A DNA stretch of 64,000 bases, from assembly GCF_016808335.1 (NCBI RefSeq), contig NC_053138.1, forward strand, positions 13,323,900 through 13,387,899, read 5' to 3'. The DNA comes from Panicum virgatum. Taxonomy: Eukaryota; Streptophyta; Magnoliopsida; Poales; Poaceae. Position numbers and translations under genes: made by a program. Within the stretch, counting starts at the first letter, position 1. Every line of letters starts with the position of its first letter. The notes beneath the pieces are model-generated. The model did no database searches and had not been told where the DNA came from. It saw nothing but the letters and a program-made list of their open reading frames with translations. Positions 11,380 to 22,479 of the stretch are shown here, in pieces.

Positions 11380-12356
11380 TACGGTTGACCGTAGGGAGCG
11401 GCTCCCTACGGTCGATCTCCCGACCGTATTTTTTTTCTATTTTTAGTAAATTTTTTGTCGTTTTTCGATTTTGGAAAAAAATTTATAAGAGAAATTTTGG
11501 AGAGAGAAATTTTTTTGACGAAAAAATTTGGAGACCAAAAAAAAATTCAAACAAAAAAAAGGAGAGCAGAAAAAAATTTCAAGAAAAAAAATAGGAGAGC
11601 AGAAAAAAAAATCAAGAATTTTTTTTGTATCATTAAAAAAATATTTCATCCGAAAAAATCAAAAGGAATTCAAAAAAAAATTGTTGAATTTTTTTGCAAA
11701 AAAAAAAAATGGATCTGCGCGGCGGCGGGCGGCGGCGCCTCGTCCCCAACCCGCCGCCTCCCCTCCACGCCGCTGGCCCGGCGCCGCGCCTCCTGTCCCT
11801 GCCGCCACCACGCCACCCCTCCCCTCCTTGCCGCCGGACCGCCGCGCCTCCCCTCCCCGCCGCCGGCCATGGAGCAGAGAGAGGCCTGCTATGCCTCCAC
11901 CTCCCCGCCGCCGGCCATGGAGCAGAGGGGCCCCGCCGCGCCTCCCCTCCCCCGCCACCGGCCATGGAACAGAGAGAGGCCCGCCGCGCCTCCCCTCCCC
12001 CGCCGCCGGCCACGGAGCAGAGGGGCCCCGCCCGCTTCTCCTCCCCCGCCGCCGGCCATGGAGCAGAGAAAAAGGGGAGGGGGAGGAGGACGGCAGGGAG
12101 GAGTAGCGTGGGGTGCTGCGATGTGGAGAGGAGAGAGGGAGGCCGCCGGCGGCCGGGCTGCTCCGCCGAGCTGATGACCCCGAGGTCGGAGAGAGAGGAG
12201 GGGAATATGGTGGAGAGCGAGAGAGACGGAGACCTCGAGACGGGAAATATCTAGGAGGCGCCGGTGGGTAAAAAAAAGCAAGGGGAGTGAAGGGGCGCGG
12301 ACGGACCCGGAGTGACCGTAAAGTTTGGAAACTTACGGTCACCCGTAGATTCATCA
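11380..12356. mobile_element. Unclassified repeat element with palindromic ends, copy 1
   Basis: The left end has a perfect palindrome, GACCGTAGGGAGC/GCTCCCTACGGTC around a single G (11388-11414). The right end has a near-palindrome from GTGACCGTAA to TTACGGTCAC (12312-12342). Between them, about 11420-11710 is extremely A/T-rich with long A runs and 11715-12200 extremely GC-rich. A second copy in inverse orientation lies at 36190-36850, sharing the ACCGTA ends, the A-rich then GC-rich order and the GGATCTG word at the switch. No TSD was convincing, so the class is open. Open frames inside are composition artefacts. Confidence 0.6.
11840..12070 (+). repeat. Tandem repeat, about 45-48 bp period, five copies
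   Basis: Five imperfect copies of a unit with the core CCGCCGCCGGCCATGGAGCA followed by GAG-rich or GGCCCC-rich spacers, inside the GC-rich half of the 11.4-kb element. Each unit contains an ATG, which creates spurious open frames on both strands. Confidence 0.8.
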
Positions 12357-12489
12357 TCGCGCGTCGGGTCCCAGCGGCCGCGCCGCCAAATAACAGCGCG
12401 CCCTGCACACCTGCCGCGTTGCTGTGCTCCGATTCGTGCCAGACACATCCTACCAGGGCTTTGTTTTCGGGGATTTTCTCTGTCACATA

Positions 12490-12709
12490 AAGGAATTTTA
12501 TTATTTTAGAATATTAAATAAATTTATTTATAAATTTTTTTGGCAGCTGAGTGCTAATTCGCGAGACAATTTAATGAGCCTAATTAATTCATAATTTGCT
12601 ACAGCGATGATACAGTAACCATCCGCTAATCATGAATTTATATACCTCATTAAATTCATTCGCAGTCTAGTCTCATAATTCTGCAGTTAGTTTTATAATT
12701 ACTCCCTCC
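12490..12709. mobile_element. AT-rich MITE relict, family B
   Basis: Carries the internal words GCGAGACAATTTAATGAGCC and CTACAGCGATGATACAGTAA, also found (diverged) at 31545-31829 and 54790-55060. Ends are not sharp. It abuts the Stowaway element on its right. Confidence 0.5.
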
Positions 12710-12711
12710 AT

Positions 12712-12941
12712 TCAATTTTGATAGCTATATTTCACCTTGACACAATGACCAAGGAAAATAACCTTACTTATCATATAATAAATGCAACACGGATTTTTTT
12801 GTTGGTCCTCCAATGCTTTAACTGGAAACTCCTCGTTACTAATGCTACTTATTGCCACATCCCATGCCAATAGCAAATATAGCTATCATTTATGAACATT
12901 TGAGTTTTTGAAATATAGCTATCAAAAGTGAATGGAGGGAG
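12712..12941. mobile_element. Stowaway-type MITE, 230 bp
   Basis: Ends CTCCCTCCATTCA and TGAATGGAGGGAG are inverted repeats. TA dinucleotides flank both sides (12710-12711, 12942-12943). This is the Tc1/mariner-derived Stowaway pattern common in grasses. Confidence 0.85.
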
Positions 12942-12943
12942 TA

Positions 12944-13507
12944 ACTTTTATTTAATATTTCTAAATATTAATTTTTTTATTTGACATGGACAAGTTTAGC
13001 CTTAAAAAACCCGTAGCCTCCCGCTGGCTAGTTCCGCATCCGCGCCCGCCACCGGCCCGGTCGCTGCCTGCCCAGCCCGCGGGCGCAGACGGCAACGCGA
13101 CGGATCCCCTTCTCATTCCGGACTGGTTGGATCCAGGCATCCAGCGAATGGAGCGCCGGCACACGTCCCCGGCACGCGCGTACGGACGCCTATATAGACA
13201 GCTGCAACAGTTCCTCGACAGCAACGCTCACCCATTCTCCTGCGGATCGATCCTGTGCCTGCCTAGCGTGCCTAGATTTGCATGAGGTTGACACGACACG
13301 ACTCCCCCCTCCCTATCAAGAATTCAAGATTCAACACGAAAGATGGATGGCGAATTCGCCTGCTTGATTGCTTTACCCTCAAGTTGCTGAGCCAATGGGA
13401 CGGGCATGGCATCCATGCTGACCGATGGACAAGAGCTATGATGGGTACCGATATTTGAAAATGCGTTATATATTGACCTTTTAGAAATAGTTTTGTACTC
13501 TATTGTG
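12944..13507. other. GC-rich unassigned region with a TATA-like word
   Basis: About 13000-13280 is GC-rich, with TATATAG near 13191 followed by a pyrimidine-rich tract, which resembles a promoter. The only frame starts at 12986 (99 residues) and matches no domain I know. No downstream gene can be supported. Confidence 0.35.
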
Positions 13508-13729
13508 GCACGACAGCAGGCGCAGCCGCGGGCGCCGGCGGACGGCGGCCGCAGGGGCGGGCGTGGCCGCAGGCGGCGGCGAACGCGGCAGCACGGTGGC
13601 TCTGAGCCCCGGAGAAGCTGGCTCACGTCGGGGAGGTCGGACCACGGCGGAGGATGAGGAGCACACCAGATGGGCTCCTGATGAGCTCGGCGGGCTCGTG
13701 ATGGCTTCTATCTTTTTTAAAAAATTTTA

Positions 13730-13868
13730 TTTGATTAACCGATGTGGGCAGCAAAACCATTTCGGAAAATAGATTATTTACTGTGATCTTTCATTTGAGG
13801 CGGTTGCAAAAAAACATACCTCGGTTAATAATTTTTGTCTGCCTCGGTTAATAGTTATTGTAGTAGTG
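13730..13868. mobile_element. CACTA transposon terminus (fragment)
   Basis: The right edge reads, on the minus strand, CACTACTACAATAACTATT, a CACTA-type terminal repeat. It is followed by several copies of the subterminal word AACCGAGG in both orientations. The 3-bp flank is TGG. A possible left end, CACGACAGCA preceded by TGG at 13505-13507, would make a 361-bp internally deleted element, but it matches only 7 of 10 end bases. Confidence 0.6.
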
Positions 13869-13871
13869 TGG

Positions 13872-15109
13872 GCAACGGAAATAGTTTTTAGGATGAATAT
13901 ATATACAACAATAACACCGACCTTTTAAAATGTAGCAAACATATACTTTTACAAAAATACATTTCGACACAAATTGGAGTTTGGGTTAAGCATTGGAATA
14001 TATGTCATGAATAACTCGAAAAAAAGTTATTTTGGACAAAGTTTGGGTTAAACAATAGAATATAAATCATGAATCACTTAGAGTGGTTGAATTAAGACAC
14101 CCTGTAAACGTCTCGCTGTCACCAGTTGCCGTGACTCATGTGACGGCGACAAAAAATAATGGCCGGCCGGCACCATTTGTTAATGCAACGAAAAGTTAAG
14201 TTTTGGAGGCATTTGATGGATATATGGTTACGGTAGACAACAATTTGGCCACTTGTGACATGTGCATGAGGCAGACGGCCGGATTTGTTGAAATGCATAC
14301 ATCTTGTGGTCAGCCGTTAGCTTGCTAGTCTAGTTTTTGTGGCTCTCCTTCGCATCAACCTTGTTGTTTCAGCCTAGCTACGTTGTGCTAATGACTGAGC
14401 TTTCACGCTCTGCTTGCTTATCTTCTTATCCATTGGTGTTCGTTTTTCTTCTTGTTTTTTTTTTGGAGAAAACAAGATTCCTACCTCTGATGTTTTCCTT
14501 TTTAATTTCTAAACGCAAAAAAAAAACACTCTTATATGGATACAGGAATAACAAATAGATGGCAGCAGCCATGGAACTCTGATGTGCCTGTTTCTCTGCG
14601 AAACAGCCAGATAGATATTCAGATTAGGCAAATTAAGCATTCAGTCAAGATGCCGTCAGAAGTTGCTGATAACTACTACAAATAAACCATGAGCCAGCCA
14701 GCGGTTGGGCAATTTGTTTCTTGATGCAGAAAACAAAAGCAAATTCATAATAATCCGGTGATAGACGATATATGATGGGCCACTAGCTAGCTAGTCTTCT
14801 TCCTGAGATTTTGTCTGACTTGGCACCTACCGGCTACCAGTGCTTGGCAGTTGCGCCGCGATGCTACGCGACAATGCAGCACTTTCTGGGGACTGTGGCG
14901 GAATCTCTCGGCAGCGCCCACAGCCGTTTGGATGGATGCTTCCTTTCCTTTTTCCTGCTCCAACTTGAGAGCGACGGGCAGCCATTAGTTACCAGGGCCG
15001 AGTAAACAAGCAGGGGCAGCAAGCTTTGCTTATTAACCGGTGCCTGCCGCCCGCTCCGGCCGGTTTCACACGCTGACACGCCGGGCGGCTGCCTCCGGCC
15101 CTCCGCCGC
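13872..15109. other. Intergenic and promoter region of the D14-type gene
   Basis: AT-rich to about 14800 with no recognisable frame or bounded repeat. From about 14810 the DNA becomes GC-richer towards the TATA box of the next gene. Confidence 0.5.
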
Positions 15110-15117
15110 TATAAATA
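15110..15117 (+). promoter_or_regulatory. TATA box of the D14-type gene
   Basis: TATAAATA in a GC-rich context, about 100 bases before the start codon at 15219. That leaves a leader of roughly 75 bases if transcription starts about 30 bases downstream. Confidence 0.75.
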
Positions 15118-15218
15118 CACCGCGGCTAGCTAGCGGGCACAGAGACCGGGAGACTTGCTCTTGGCTGCAGCGAGCCCAAACCAAACAAAGCAGCAAGCAG
15201 TAGCTGCGGCTAGCAATA

Positions 15219-18200
15219 ATGCGGTGGTACGCCAACGTGCGGGAGGTCGGCGGCGGCGACGCCACGGTGGTGCTCGCCCACGGCTACGGGTCCAACCAGG
15301 CGCTCTGGGACAAGCTCGTTCCCGCGCTCTCCCAGAGCAACAGGGTCATCTTCTTCGACTGGGACTTCACCGGCGGCGAGCATCAGGAGGCGGCGGAGGA
15401 GGGGCGGTACACGTTCAGCAGGTTCGCCGACGACCTGATCGCGCTCCTGGACGACAAGGGGGTGCGAGGCGCCGTGCTGGTGGGCCACTCCATGTCCGCC
15501 ATGGCCGCCTGCATCGCGTCCGTCCGGAGGCCCGACCTGGTCACCCGCCTCGTCCTCCTCTGCGCGTCCCCCAGGTCAGCTAAACTAGCCACCACATACC
15601 ACGCCGTGTGCCGTGTGCGTATGCGTGTGCATGCATCGTGTGCGTGCGCAAGGCGGCGGACCGGTGGTGGTGTTCGCGCCACAGCGAGCTCCATCCACCT
15701 CAATACCTCATCACCCCCTCACGCGCCAGCTCTTGTTGCTGCACAAGTTTTTTTTACCCAAGAAGATTTTTTATTTTTTATTTTAAAAAAGTCCTGGCCC
15801 AGTTTGTTAGTTAAGGGACACGGTTCCAACTCAACTAGGCGTATAGCCCGCGTATTTGTGCGGCTAGTATTAAAAATTCAAAAATTTGCATGTCGTTGTA
15901 TCCTTACTTTAAAAATTATACTATTTTTTTTGTCATACATCATCCTATTCATTATCGTAAATTATGTCTTAATTGTTGATTAAAACAATTCAACTATGAT
16001 CTACCTATAATAACAATTTGATTTGTTGAGCTTTAATAATATTATGCAGATAATTATTCTTATTTTTATTTTATTTTGATTTATTGTTGTTAGCTTTAGT
16101 TTTTATTAATAGTATATATTTGTAACTGATACATAGCTAAATGGTATTTTATATTTAATTTTTCATAATGGCATTGGTGGGTGATTTTTAGTTAGACATA
16201 GAGGTATTTTAGGCTAATTTTTATCGTAATGACAGTGGTGGGTAATTTTTATTTTTTTTATTTTTCTCCGATTAGCGTGGGAATTTTTAGGGGTTGAGAG
16301 CGAATGTGGAGGCTTCGTTTGCTGGCCAAATAATAAGATAATAGATTCTTGGGTGCTTGCAATCAAAGCATGCATGGACACGAACGTTTTATTAGACAGG
16401 AGGATGCATAACTTCCGGCCTCCAGCTGCCACTAACCAAGGAAGCATACAGTTTAGCATCTAATAAATAGACGAATAATAACGATGATTTGAACCCTGCT
16501 GTTAGATGATGGATTCACCCGCCACGCAAATGGAGAAGATAGCTAAATTTCTGATATATATACGAAAGTAAACTTGTCAAAATAAAAGCACGCAGTTCCT
16601 TTCTTCTGAGATATAGAAGTAAATATGAAATTTCGGTTCTTCTTCATCGTCCTACCTTTTGGTCTTAATTGCAACGTATGGCCTGTCGACGTCTCTCCAC
16701 CTCATCAGCATATAGCAGTCTGCCCATGCATAGGGTTGCACAGACCCATCGGGTTTTGCTAGCCCAAACCCGTGCCCGTGAAGACAGAACGAAACCCGCT
16801 AAAAAAACCCATGCCCGTCATGGGTTCATTTTTAAGCCCAGACCCATGCCCGTTCGGGTCTCGGGTCGTCCACGGGTCGCTCGTACCCGTCAACAAGCGG
16901 TGGTGCCAACGGCAGAACCGAGAGGGAGACGGGGAGAGGACAGTGGAATTTGGGAACGGGACTGGGAGGGCCTAAGGCTGCTGTGCGGCCATGCGCCTGC
17001 GGGGAACCGCGAGTCCTGGACGGCAGCCGGGGTAGATGCGAGCTGCGGGCATCAAGGAGGGAGGCAAGCACGCGCAACTGCCCGCGTGAGCAAGCACGCT
17101 GGCCGCTAGGCAAGGGCTCGTGGCCGGAGGGGCGAAGTGCGCGGCCGGAGGGGCGAAGTGCGCGGCCCTCCGGCCGAGCAAGCGCGCGGGGCGCTGCGCG
17201 ACGCGGTCGGGCGGACGGAGCGAGCGAGTGCGGCCGGAGGGCTGGGGACTAGGGGCACGCGCAGGTCGAGCGCGCCGCCGCGCGAGAGATGGCCCTGCGC
17301 CCCTGCGTGGGTTTGTGGAAGGATTAGATTAGGGTTTGTGGATGGTTCTCGTATTATATAGTTGAGTTTTTGTTCCAATTTAGTTGGGCCGAGGAATGGA
17401 GCTACGGGCTTGTCTGCTTCATGGACCGGGTTTAAGAAACCTATGAGTTTGCGGATTCGGGTTCTACTATTCCAGACCCATGCCCACAAACCCGATGGGT
17501 CTGATATCAAACCCATTAACAGACCCATAGGTACAAAATCTAACCCAGACTCGTGCCCTAATGGAATAAAAATCCATCGGATTTCGGGTTTCGGGTACCC
17601 GTCCCCATCCCTACCCATGCACCCGTCCCGGTCTCTGCAGCGACTGGGAAGCCTCTAGAAATTAAGCAGCAGCCACCGACGCAAACGATACATACATTTT
17701 CTTTCCTATGGCCACTTGTATAACAGTACTCTCCTGTCTCCATGTGAAGCCTACATATAGGTGTGTTTAGTTGGTGAAAAAATTGAATTTTGGTACTGTA
17801 GCTCATTTCGTTGTTATTTGATAAATAATATCCAATCATAAACTAATTAGGCTTAAAAGGTTCATCTCGTGGTAATCAGTTAGACTGTGTAATTAGTTAT
17901 TTTTTAACTGCGTTTAATGCTCCATACTTGTGTCAAAAAATTTGATGTGATGGGTAGTGTAGAAAATTTTTTGGGAACTAAACGGGGCATTAAAGTTTCG
18001 CCTAGTTTGAAGAAAGGGCAGACTTGCTGATTTTCACAAGAATTAAGCGGATTATATGCGTGTTGTTGAGTGGGCACAAGTTATATCAAGGGAAAAGTCC
18101 GGTTTACACTCTTCAATTATCGCAAAAGTCTGATTTTCAACCTTTAACTATGAAACCGGATAACATAGGCCATCCAACTGTCAAAACCGGGCAAATTTGG

Positions 18201-19788
18201 CCCCTGGGGTGGTTTCGAAGGTGGTTTTCCATTTTGTGAGAATTAAAAATATTCAATTTTACACTAAAAAAATTATAAGTAATTCATTTTAAGTCAAAAA
18301 AATATGAAGTGGGTATCAAAAGTTTTCTAAAAATGTAACCTATCTATTGTCACATGACTTGTAAGCTATTCAGATCTATTTTTTTATGTTCATAATTTTT
18401 ATGTCTATTATTTTTAATAACTAAGATTCAAATGGAGCAATAATAGATAGATTGCATTTTTAGAAAAATTTTGGTACTGGTTTATATTTTTCTAATTCAA
18501 AGTGAATTAGTTTTGATTTTTTAGATCAAATTAGGTTTATTTAATTTTTTTTAGAAAATACAAAACCACCCTAAGGTCCAAATTTGCCCGGTTTTGACAG
18601 TTGGATGACCTATATTGTCCGGTTTTATAGTTGAGGGTTGAAAATCATACTTTTGTGATAGTTCGAGGGTGAAAATTGGATTTTTCCCTTATATCAATAG
18701 ATGTTAATACTGAATTGCTTTTAAAACTTGGAACAACACCTGATTTGTTAGCTAAAACAAACTTGGATATGTATAATCTGAGCCGCAAATGCTGAAGTTG
18801 ATGTTTGAAAAATCGAACCCTCCATAAACCTTAGTTAGATACAAAAAAGGAGGACTATATAGGGGGAAAAAGGAACAAAAAGAAACGAATATCCTGGAAA
18901 ATGTTGCAGACAATACCGTGACATGACCCACCCACCTAATGGTCAATGGATTGGGATGAAGATTTCAGTTCAGTGATAAGCATCACCCACGCACATACAT
19001 ACTATTGATGCTCTTGATGTCTTGTTCGCCGCAGTGTTATGCCTGTGGTAGTATAAGGCCCCGGCTTTCACATCGTTGTGTCTGCTGTAAAGCAACATTT
19101 ATTCCAAGTGGATGCGCTGCCATCCGTCTCTTCCATCGTTAGGTTACTAGATACACGCAGCTTCAGATCATTCTTCGCAAAATTTATTTGCCCCCTGACA
19201 CGTACACGGTACACGTGTGGTCTATCCTCCACTGCTCAGGTACATCAACTCGCCGGAGGAAGGCTACGTGGGCGGCTTCGAGAGGGCGGGCATCGACGGC
19301 ATGCTGGACGCCATGTCATCGGACTTCGGCGCCTGGGTGAAGGGCTTCGTCCCCAACGCCGTGGGCGACCCGGCCTCGGTCCCGCCCGTGGAGGCGAGCT
19401 TCCTGGCAATGCACCCGGGCGTGGCGCTGGAGGTCCAGGATGATCTTCCTCGGCGACCAGCGGGGGGGGGGGGGGGGGGGGGTGCCTCGACGCCGTGACC
19501 GCGCCGTGCACGCTCGTCCAGGTGGCGGGGGACTTCGCCGCGCCGCCGAGCGTGGCCGAGTACATGAGGCGCCGGATGACGGCCGCCGCGGCGGCGGACG
19601 TGGTGGCCATCGACTCGGTGGGCCACTTCCCGCAGCTCGTCGCGCCCCAGCAGGTGCTCGACGTACTCGAGGGCGTGATGCTGCGCCATGGCGGCGGCGG
19701 CGGCGAGGGTGGTGAGCGCGGTGCCGCGGGGGAGCAGGTGGCGGCCGAAGCCGCGGAGGCCGACGGTGGCATCGATATCACGGCCTAG
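15219..19788 (+). CDS. D14/KAI2-family alpha/beta-hydrolase, frame broken twice
   Basis: Two exons. Exon 1 (15219-15574) gives 118 residues: GHS nucleophile motif with Ser91, oxyanion region HGYGSNQALW, and CASPR before the donor. Exon 2 (19240-19788) begins YINSPEEGYVGGFE, matching D14/DLK2-type lid helices. Asp (VQVAGDF) and His (VGHFPQL) complete the Ser-Asp-His triad. Family members bind and hydrolyse strigolactone- or karrikin-like butenolides and signal through F-box MAX2/D3. Two breaks occur: near 19439 the frame shifts by one base, and the run of 21 G at 19462-19482 shifts it again. As written, no single frame joins lid and triad. It could be a pseudogene or an assembly error at the G run, though the first shift lies outside it. 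The 3665-bp intron is full of transposons. Confidence 0.8.
15575..16722. other. First part of the D14-type gene intron
   Basis: Mostly AT-rich sequence. A short inverted motif (AGCCCGCGTATTTGTGCGGC near 15846) resembles ends of common plant repeats, but no bounded element could be defined. Confidence 0.4.
16731..17613. mobile_element. hAT-type non-autonomous element, 883 bp
   Basis: The 8-bp direct repeat CCCATGCA lies at 16723-16730 and 17614-17621. Ends are TAGGGTTGCACAGACCC and, inward from the right, TAGGGATGGGGACGGG. Subterminal regions are packed with GACCCAT, CGGGT and ACCCG words, as expected for hAT transposase binding. The core (about 16905-17335) is GC-rich and gives meaningless long frames. 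It sits in the intron of the D14-type gene. Confidence 0.82.
17766..17991. mobile_element. MITE family A, copy 1
   Basis: Ends GTGTTTAGTT and GAACTAAACGGGGC are inverted. Internal words (ACTAATTAGGCTTAAAAGG, TTTGATGTGATGGG) recur in the pair at 54519-54785 and 55069-55353. The TSD is not clear, so the superfamily is left open. Confidence 0.6.
18090..18688. mobile_element. MULE-type foldback MITE, 599 bp
   Basis: A 9-bp direct repeat TTATATCAA flanks it (18081-18089, 18689-18697). The arms form an inverted repeat of over 100 bp: the left starts GGGAAAAGTCC and the right ends GGATTTTTCCC, with matching words such as CAAAACCGGGCAAATTTGG. Long inverted repeats and a 9-bp TSD fit a Mutator-like element without transposase. 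It lies in the D14-type intron. Confidence 0.83.
19462..19482 (+). repeat. Homopolymer of 21 G inside a coding exon
   Basis: An uninterrupted G run within exon 2 of the D14-type gene, at a point where relatives have only a short Arg-Gly segment. It changes the reading frame between the DQRG-like part and the LDAVTAPC-like part. Confidence 0.95.
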
Positions 19789-20717
19789 CAGGTGGAAGGC
19801 GATCGGCGACGGCGCGACGCGCACAGTATTTGTCCGCCGCCGCGGACTTGCTCGCTTTGATATGACGCTTTTCCTGAATTGAATGAACGCACGATCTTTG
19901 TATTTCGATTCTCCAAAATTTCTAAGCACCATAAAATTTCTCCAAAATAAATATGAAAAAACTGCACTCACCAGCAGTACCAAAGTTTGCTAGATTTGCT
20001 TACTGAATCAGATGCGCTGATAAACGAAATACTATATGGGCTCAAACCGAGAGTCCAAACAGTAACGTTACGGACGTACGGTAGAACTTTCGGTCCGAAA
20101 CAGAAATATTAGCAGGGAACTGATGATGACAATCCGAGACAATTATCACATGTTCGTCACAACCGTCGTCCAACAGTGAACGATAACCACGCCAAATATT
20201 AACCATGTACGGCCAATGATTATCGACTGCCCTGGGCAGAGATGTGCATGGCGAGAAGAGAAGAAGCCGTCCGTGGTCGTGCTGACCTGCCGGGTCAACG
20301 CTAGACTTACAGATCGAGCAGAATCTCTAAACAATAGTCAAATTGATTGAGGAGAAAAGAGACATGTTCGGCTGGCCCAATGAACAGTGCTTGGCTGGCT
20401 TATTACGGCTTATTTTCTCTCACAAAATACTATTCATTCTACCAGCCGAACAGACCCATGGAAGCAGGTACCAATAAGAGCTAGCCTGGCTAGTAAACTT
20501 GCTATTGCTATCCAAATAAAGGGTTGACGTGGAGCGCCGAGCTGATGACAGGCGGGGCATCTGGACTCCACCGCCGCCACCTACACCGCCTGCATACACC
20601 ACCAGAATGATGAGAGGAAACATCAGACATATATAGCGACTGAGCCACGAGTTGTATCCTCGCAATGCGTGAATAAATTTGCTCTTGTTGGTGATCATTT
20701 TAGCTAAGTTTATACGA
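19789..20717. other. 3' flank of the D14-type gene with a small MITE
   Basis: Contains the gene's 3' UTR and a short palindromic element at 20365-20452 with perfect 11-bp ends TGTTCGGCTGG/CCAGCCGAACA. No gene otherwise. Confidence 0.55.
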
Positions 20718-20984
20718 TCAGTTCGGACAGAATGGATTGGTAACTTGCTGGCTAGCGTCGGAAGCCGCACTTCTATTGCTGGGATCAAGAGACCTGCGCT
20801 CCTTGTTAGCTGCCACGCAGAAGAAGACGTAGTAGACACACCATTCGAGCAGTGCGCCACCGGCTAGAGCGCCAAGGACGATAGCGACGATGGCCCTGCG
20901 CCTAGCCTGATTGCTGCTTCCGCTTCGAGAAGGAGAACAATCTGGGGGTGGCGGGAGGCTCGTTGAGCGTGAATGGATCTGCAC
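20718..20984 (-). pseudogene. Possible gene fragment with one membrane segment
   Basis: An 88-residue frame with a Pro/Ser-rich start, basic residues (QARRR) and then a hydrophobic stretch AIVAIVLGALAGGALLEW plus YYVFF, ending soon after. The layout resembles the transmembrane exon of receptor-like kinases. A good splice acceptor (CCGTGCAG) lies just upstream on this strand at 20986-20993. No kinase or ectodomain sequence is found nearby, so it is either a relict exon or chance. Confidence 0.35.
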
Positions 20985-20993
20985 GGAAGAAGC

Positions 20994-22479
20994 ATATATA
21001 TCATCATGTATTAGATCAATCTAGACTAGGACACGTATGATCAACCGAATCAGAGACAGACGAACGAAGGACCTAATGACTTTTTCTTCAAATTTAAGTA
21101 TTTCTAGGGTCTTTCATGTAAGAAGTTTATCCTGGACGATGTGGTTTCAGGTGTGCATTATAATTTCTTTGTTCTACAGGGTGCTCTGTGTAAGAGACAG
21201 GGTGAATGAAATATCAGGTCTTTCAGCCCTTCCGCAAAAAAAAAACAACGACCTCAGGGGAGAAGCATGAGCATGAAGGATTACTATATATTATTATTGC
21301 ATTCGAGTGCGGCAAGAGCAGTAGCCCGCCATGCCTAGATGGCGACCCTAACCGCCGCGTCAGCAAGATCGAAGGCGCGTCTCCTGGCCATGACGTACAC
21401 ACACAGGCAGCAGACGCACTTTGCCGAGGCCTTCCGGCTACATGTCAATCGTGTACAACAGGGCGTCGTAGCAGGGTCGAGTGGGTAACTACAGTGGGGT
21501 CTCCTGGCAGGATAGCCTCGCCAGACTCGTGTAGTCGAGCTTGCACTGTGGCAAGAAGGACGGTAACGATGAGCCTGGCATCGTCGGACCCAAGGCCACG
21601 AGCAGCAACAAGAGAAACTCTTTGTGATTCCAGATGATAGAGTCAATCTTCGATGGATCACAATTTATATACTAAGTAGTTATAAATTATATGACTTAAC
21701 CGAGAGACCAACATTTACAAGAATAAAACTTTATTACAACACATAAATACTATAGAAGAGTATACAATGCTATCTTGTTTAGTGGCTAGCCTAACAATTA
21801 CTGTCCTCTCTTGCTCTCTCTTACATATCACTACGACCTCTCATCTACCATGCTCATGGTTGGGTGCCATAGCAAGGGAGGGTTCTCTATTTATAGGCCG
21901 CTGGAGGGTATGGTATGGACACAAGTGTCCTCTTTCTAGAAAATTCCTAGATATTCTAATATTTTTTAATTTTATTTATTACTAAATCTAGAGGACCACA
22001 TGGGAAATATCTTCTTCTTACATAGTGGAGAATACTCTATAAAATTACCTTGCAGTCTTTTTAACAAGTAGTAAGTTTGTAGTCCACAATGTTAGTAGTA
22101 GCACCACTAAACAAACCAATGGTTGGTTAGAGACGAAATGAGGGCTTGGCCAAAATGTTGGGCGAAGTTAGATCTTAGATTCCTTTGGTTATATCTCTGG
22201 CAAATGGGTCCCATATTTAAACAACATTTTGATCACCAAAACAAATACCTAATTCAAAATCATATATCTTGTTACAAACAAAAAAAACATTTAAAAGTTG
22301 GCGAGCTGCTTGCCAACATTTAACTGCATGCCAAGAAGGCACGAACCGGCCAAAATCAAAGCCAAGACTTGGCACCAAAAAACTAGTCAAAGCTGGCAAG
22401 CCGAAGCAAACTAATTGTTGGACCTTGTTAAGTAGCAAATGCCTTGATGAGAAGTGTGAGTTATCAAATCAAGCACAGA
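20994..22479. other. Unassigned region
   Basis: A minus-strand stretch at 21335-21640 keeps an open frame of about 108 residues with no known domain. 21660-22260 is AT-rich. 22270-22480 may hold the diverged N-terminal part of the aspartic protease pseudogene. Confidence 0.4.

Noticed and set aside
11455..12174. 239-residue Lys-rich then Pro-rich plus-strand frame
   Set aside because: Runs straight from the A-rich half into the GC-rich half of a repeat element; no domain.
12312..12342. Helitron 3' hairpin at the right end of the 11.4-kb element
   Set aside because: A hairpin is present but no CTRR end follows it and no TC start or A/T insertion site is seen.
11659..12486. 275-residue minus-strand frame in the 11.4-kb element
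   Set aside because: Generated by the 45-48-bp GC-rich tandem repeat. The other strand has equally long frames, so it is a composition artefact.
16669..17618. Plus- and minus-strand frames of 100-170 residues inside the D14 intron
   Set aside because: Contained in a bounded hAT element; no transposase or host domain.
19264..19983. 239-residue minus-strand frame opposite the D14-type exon 2
   Set aside because: Antisense shadow of a GC-rich coding exon whose plus strand has clear family residues.
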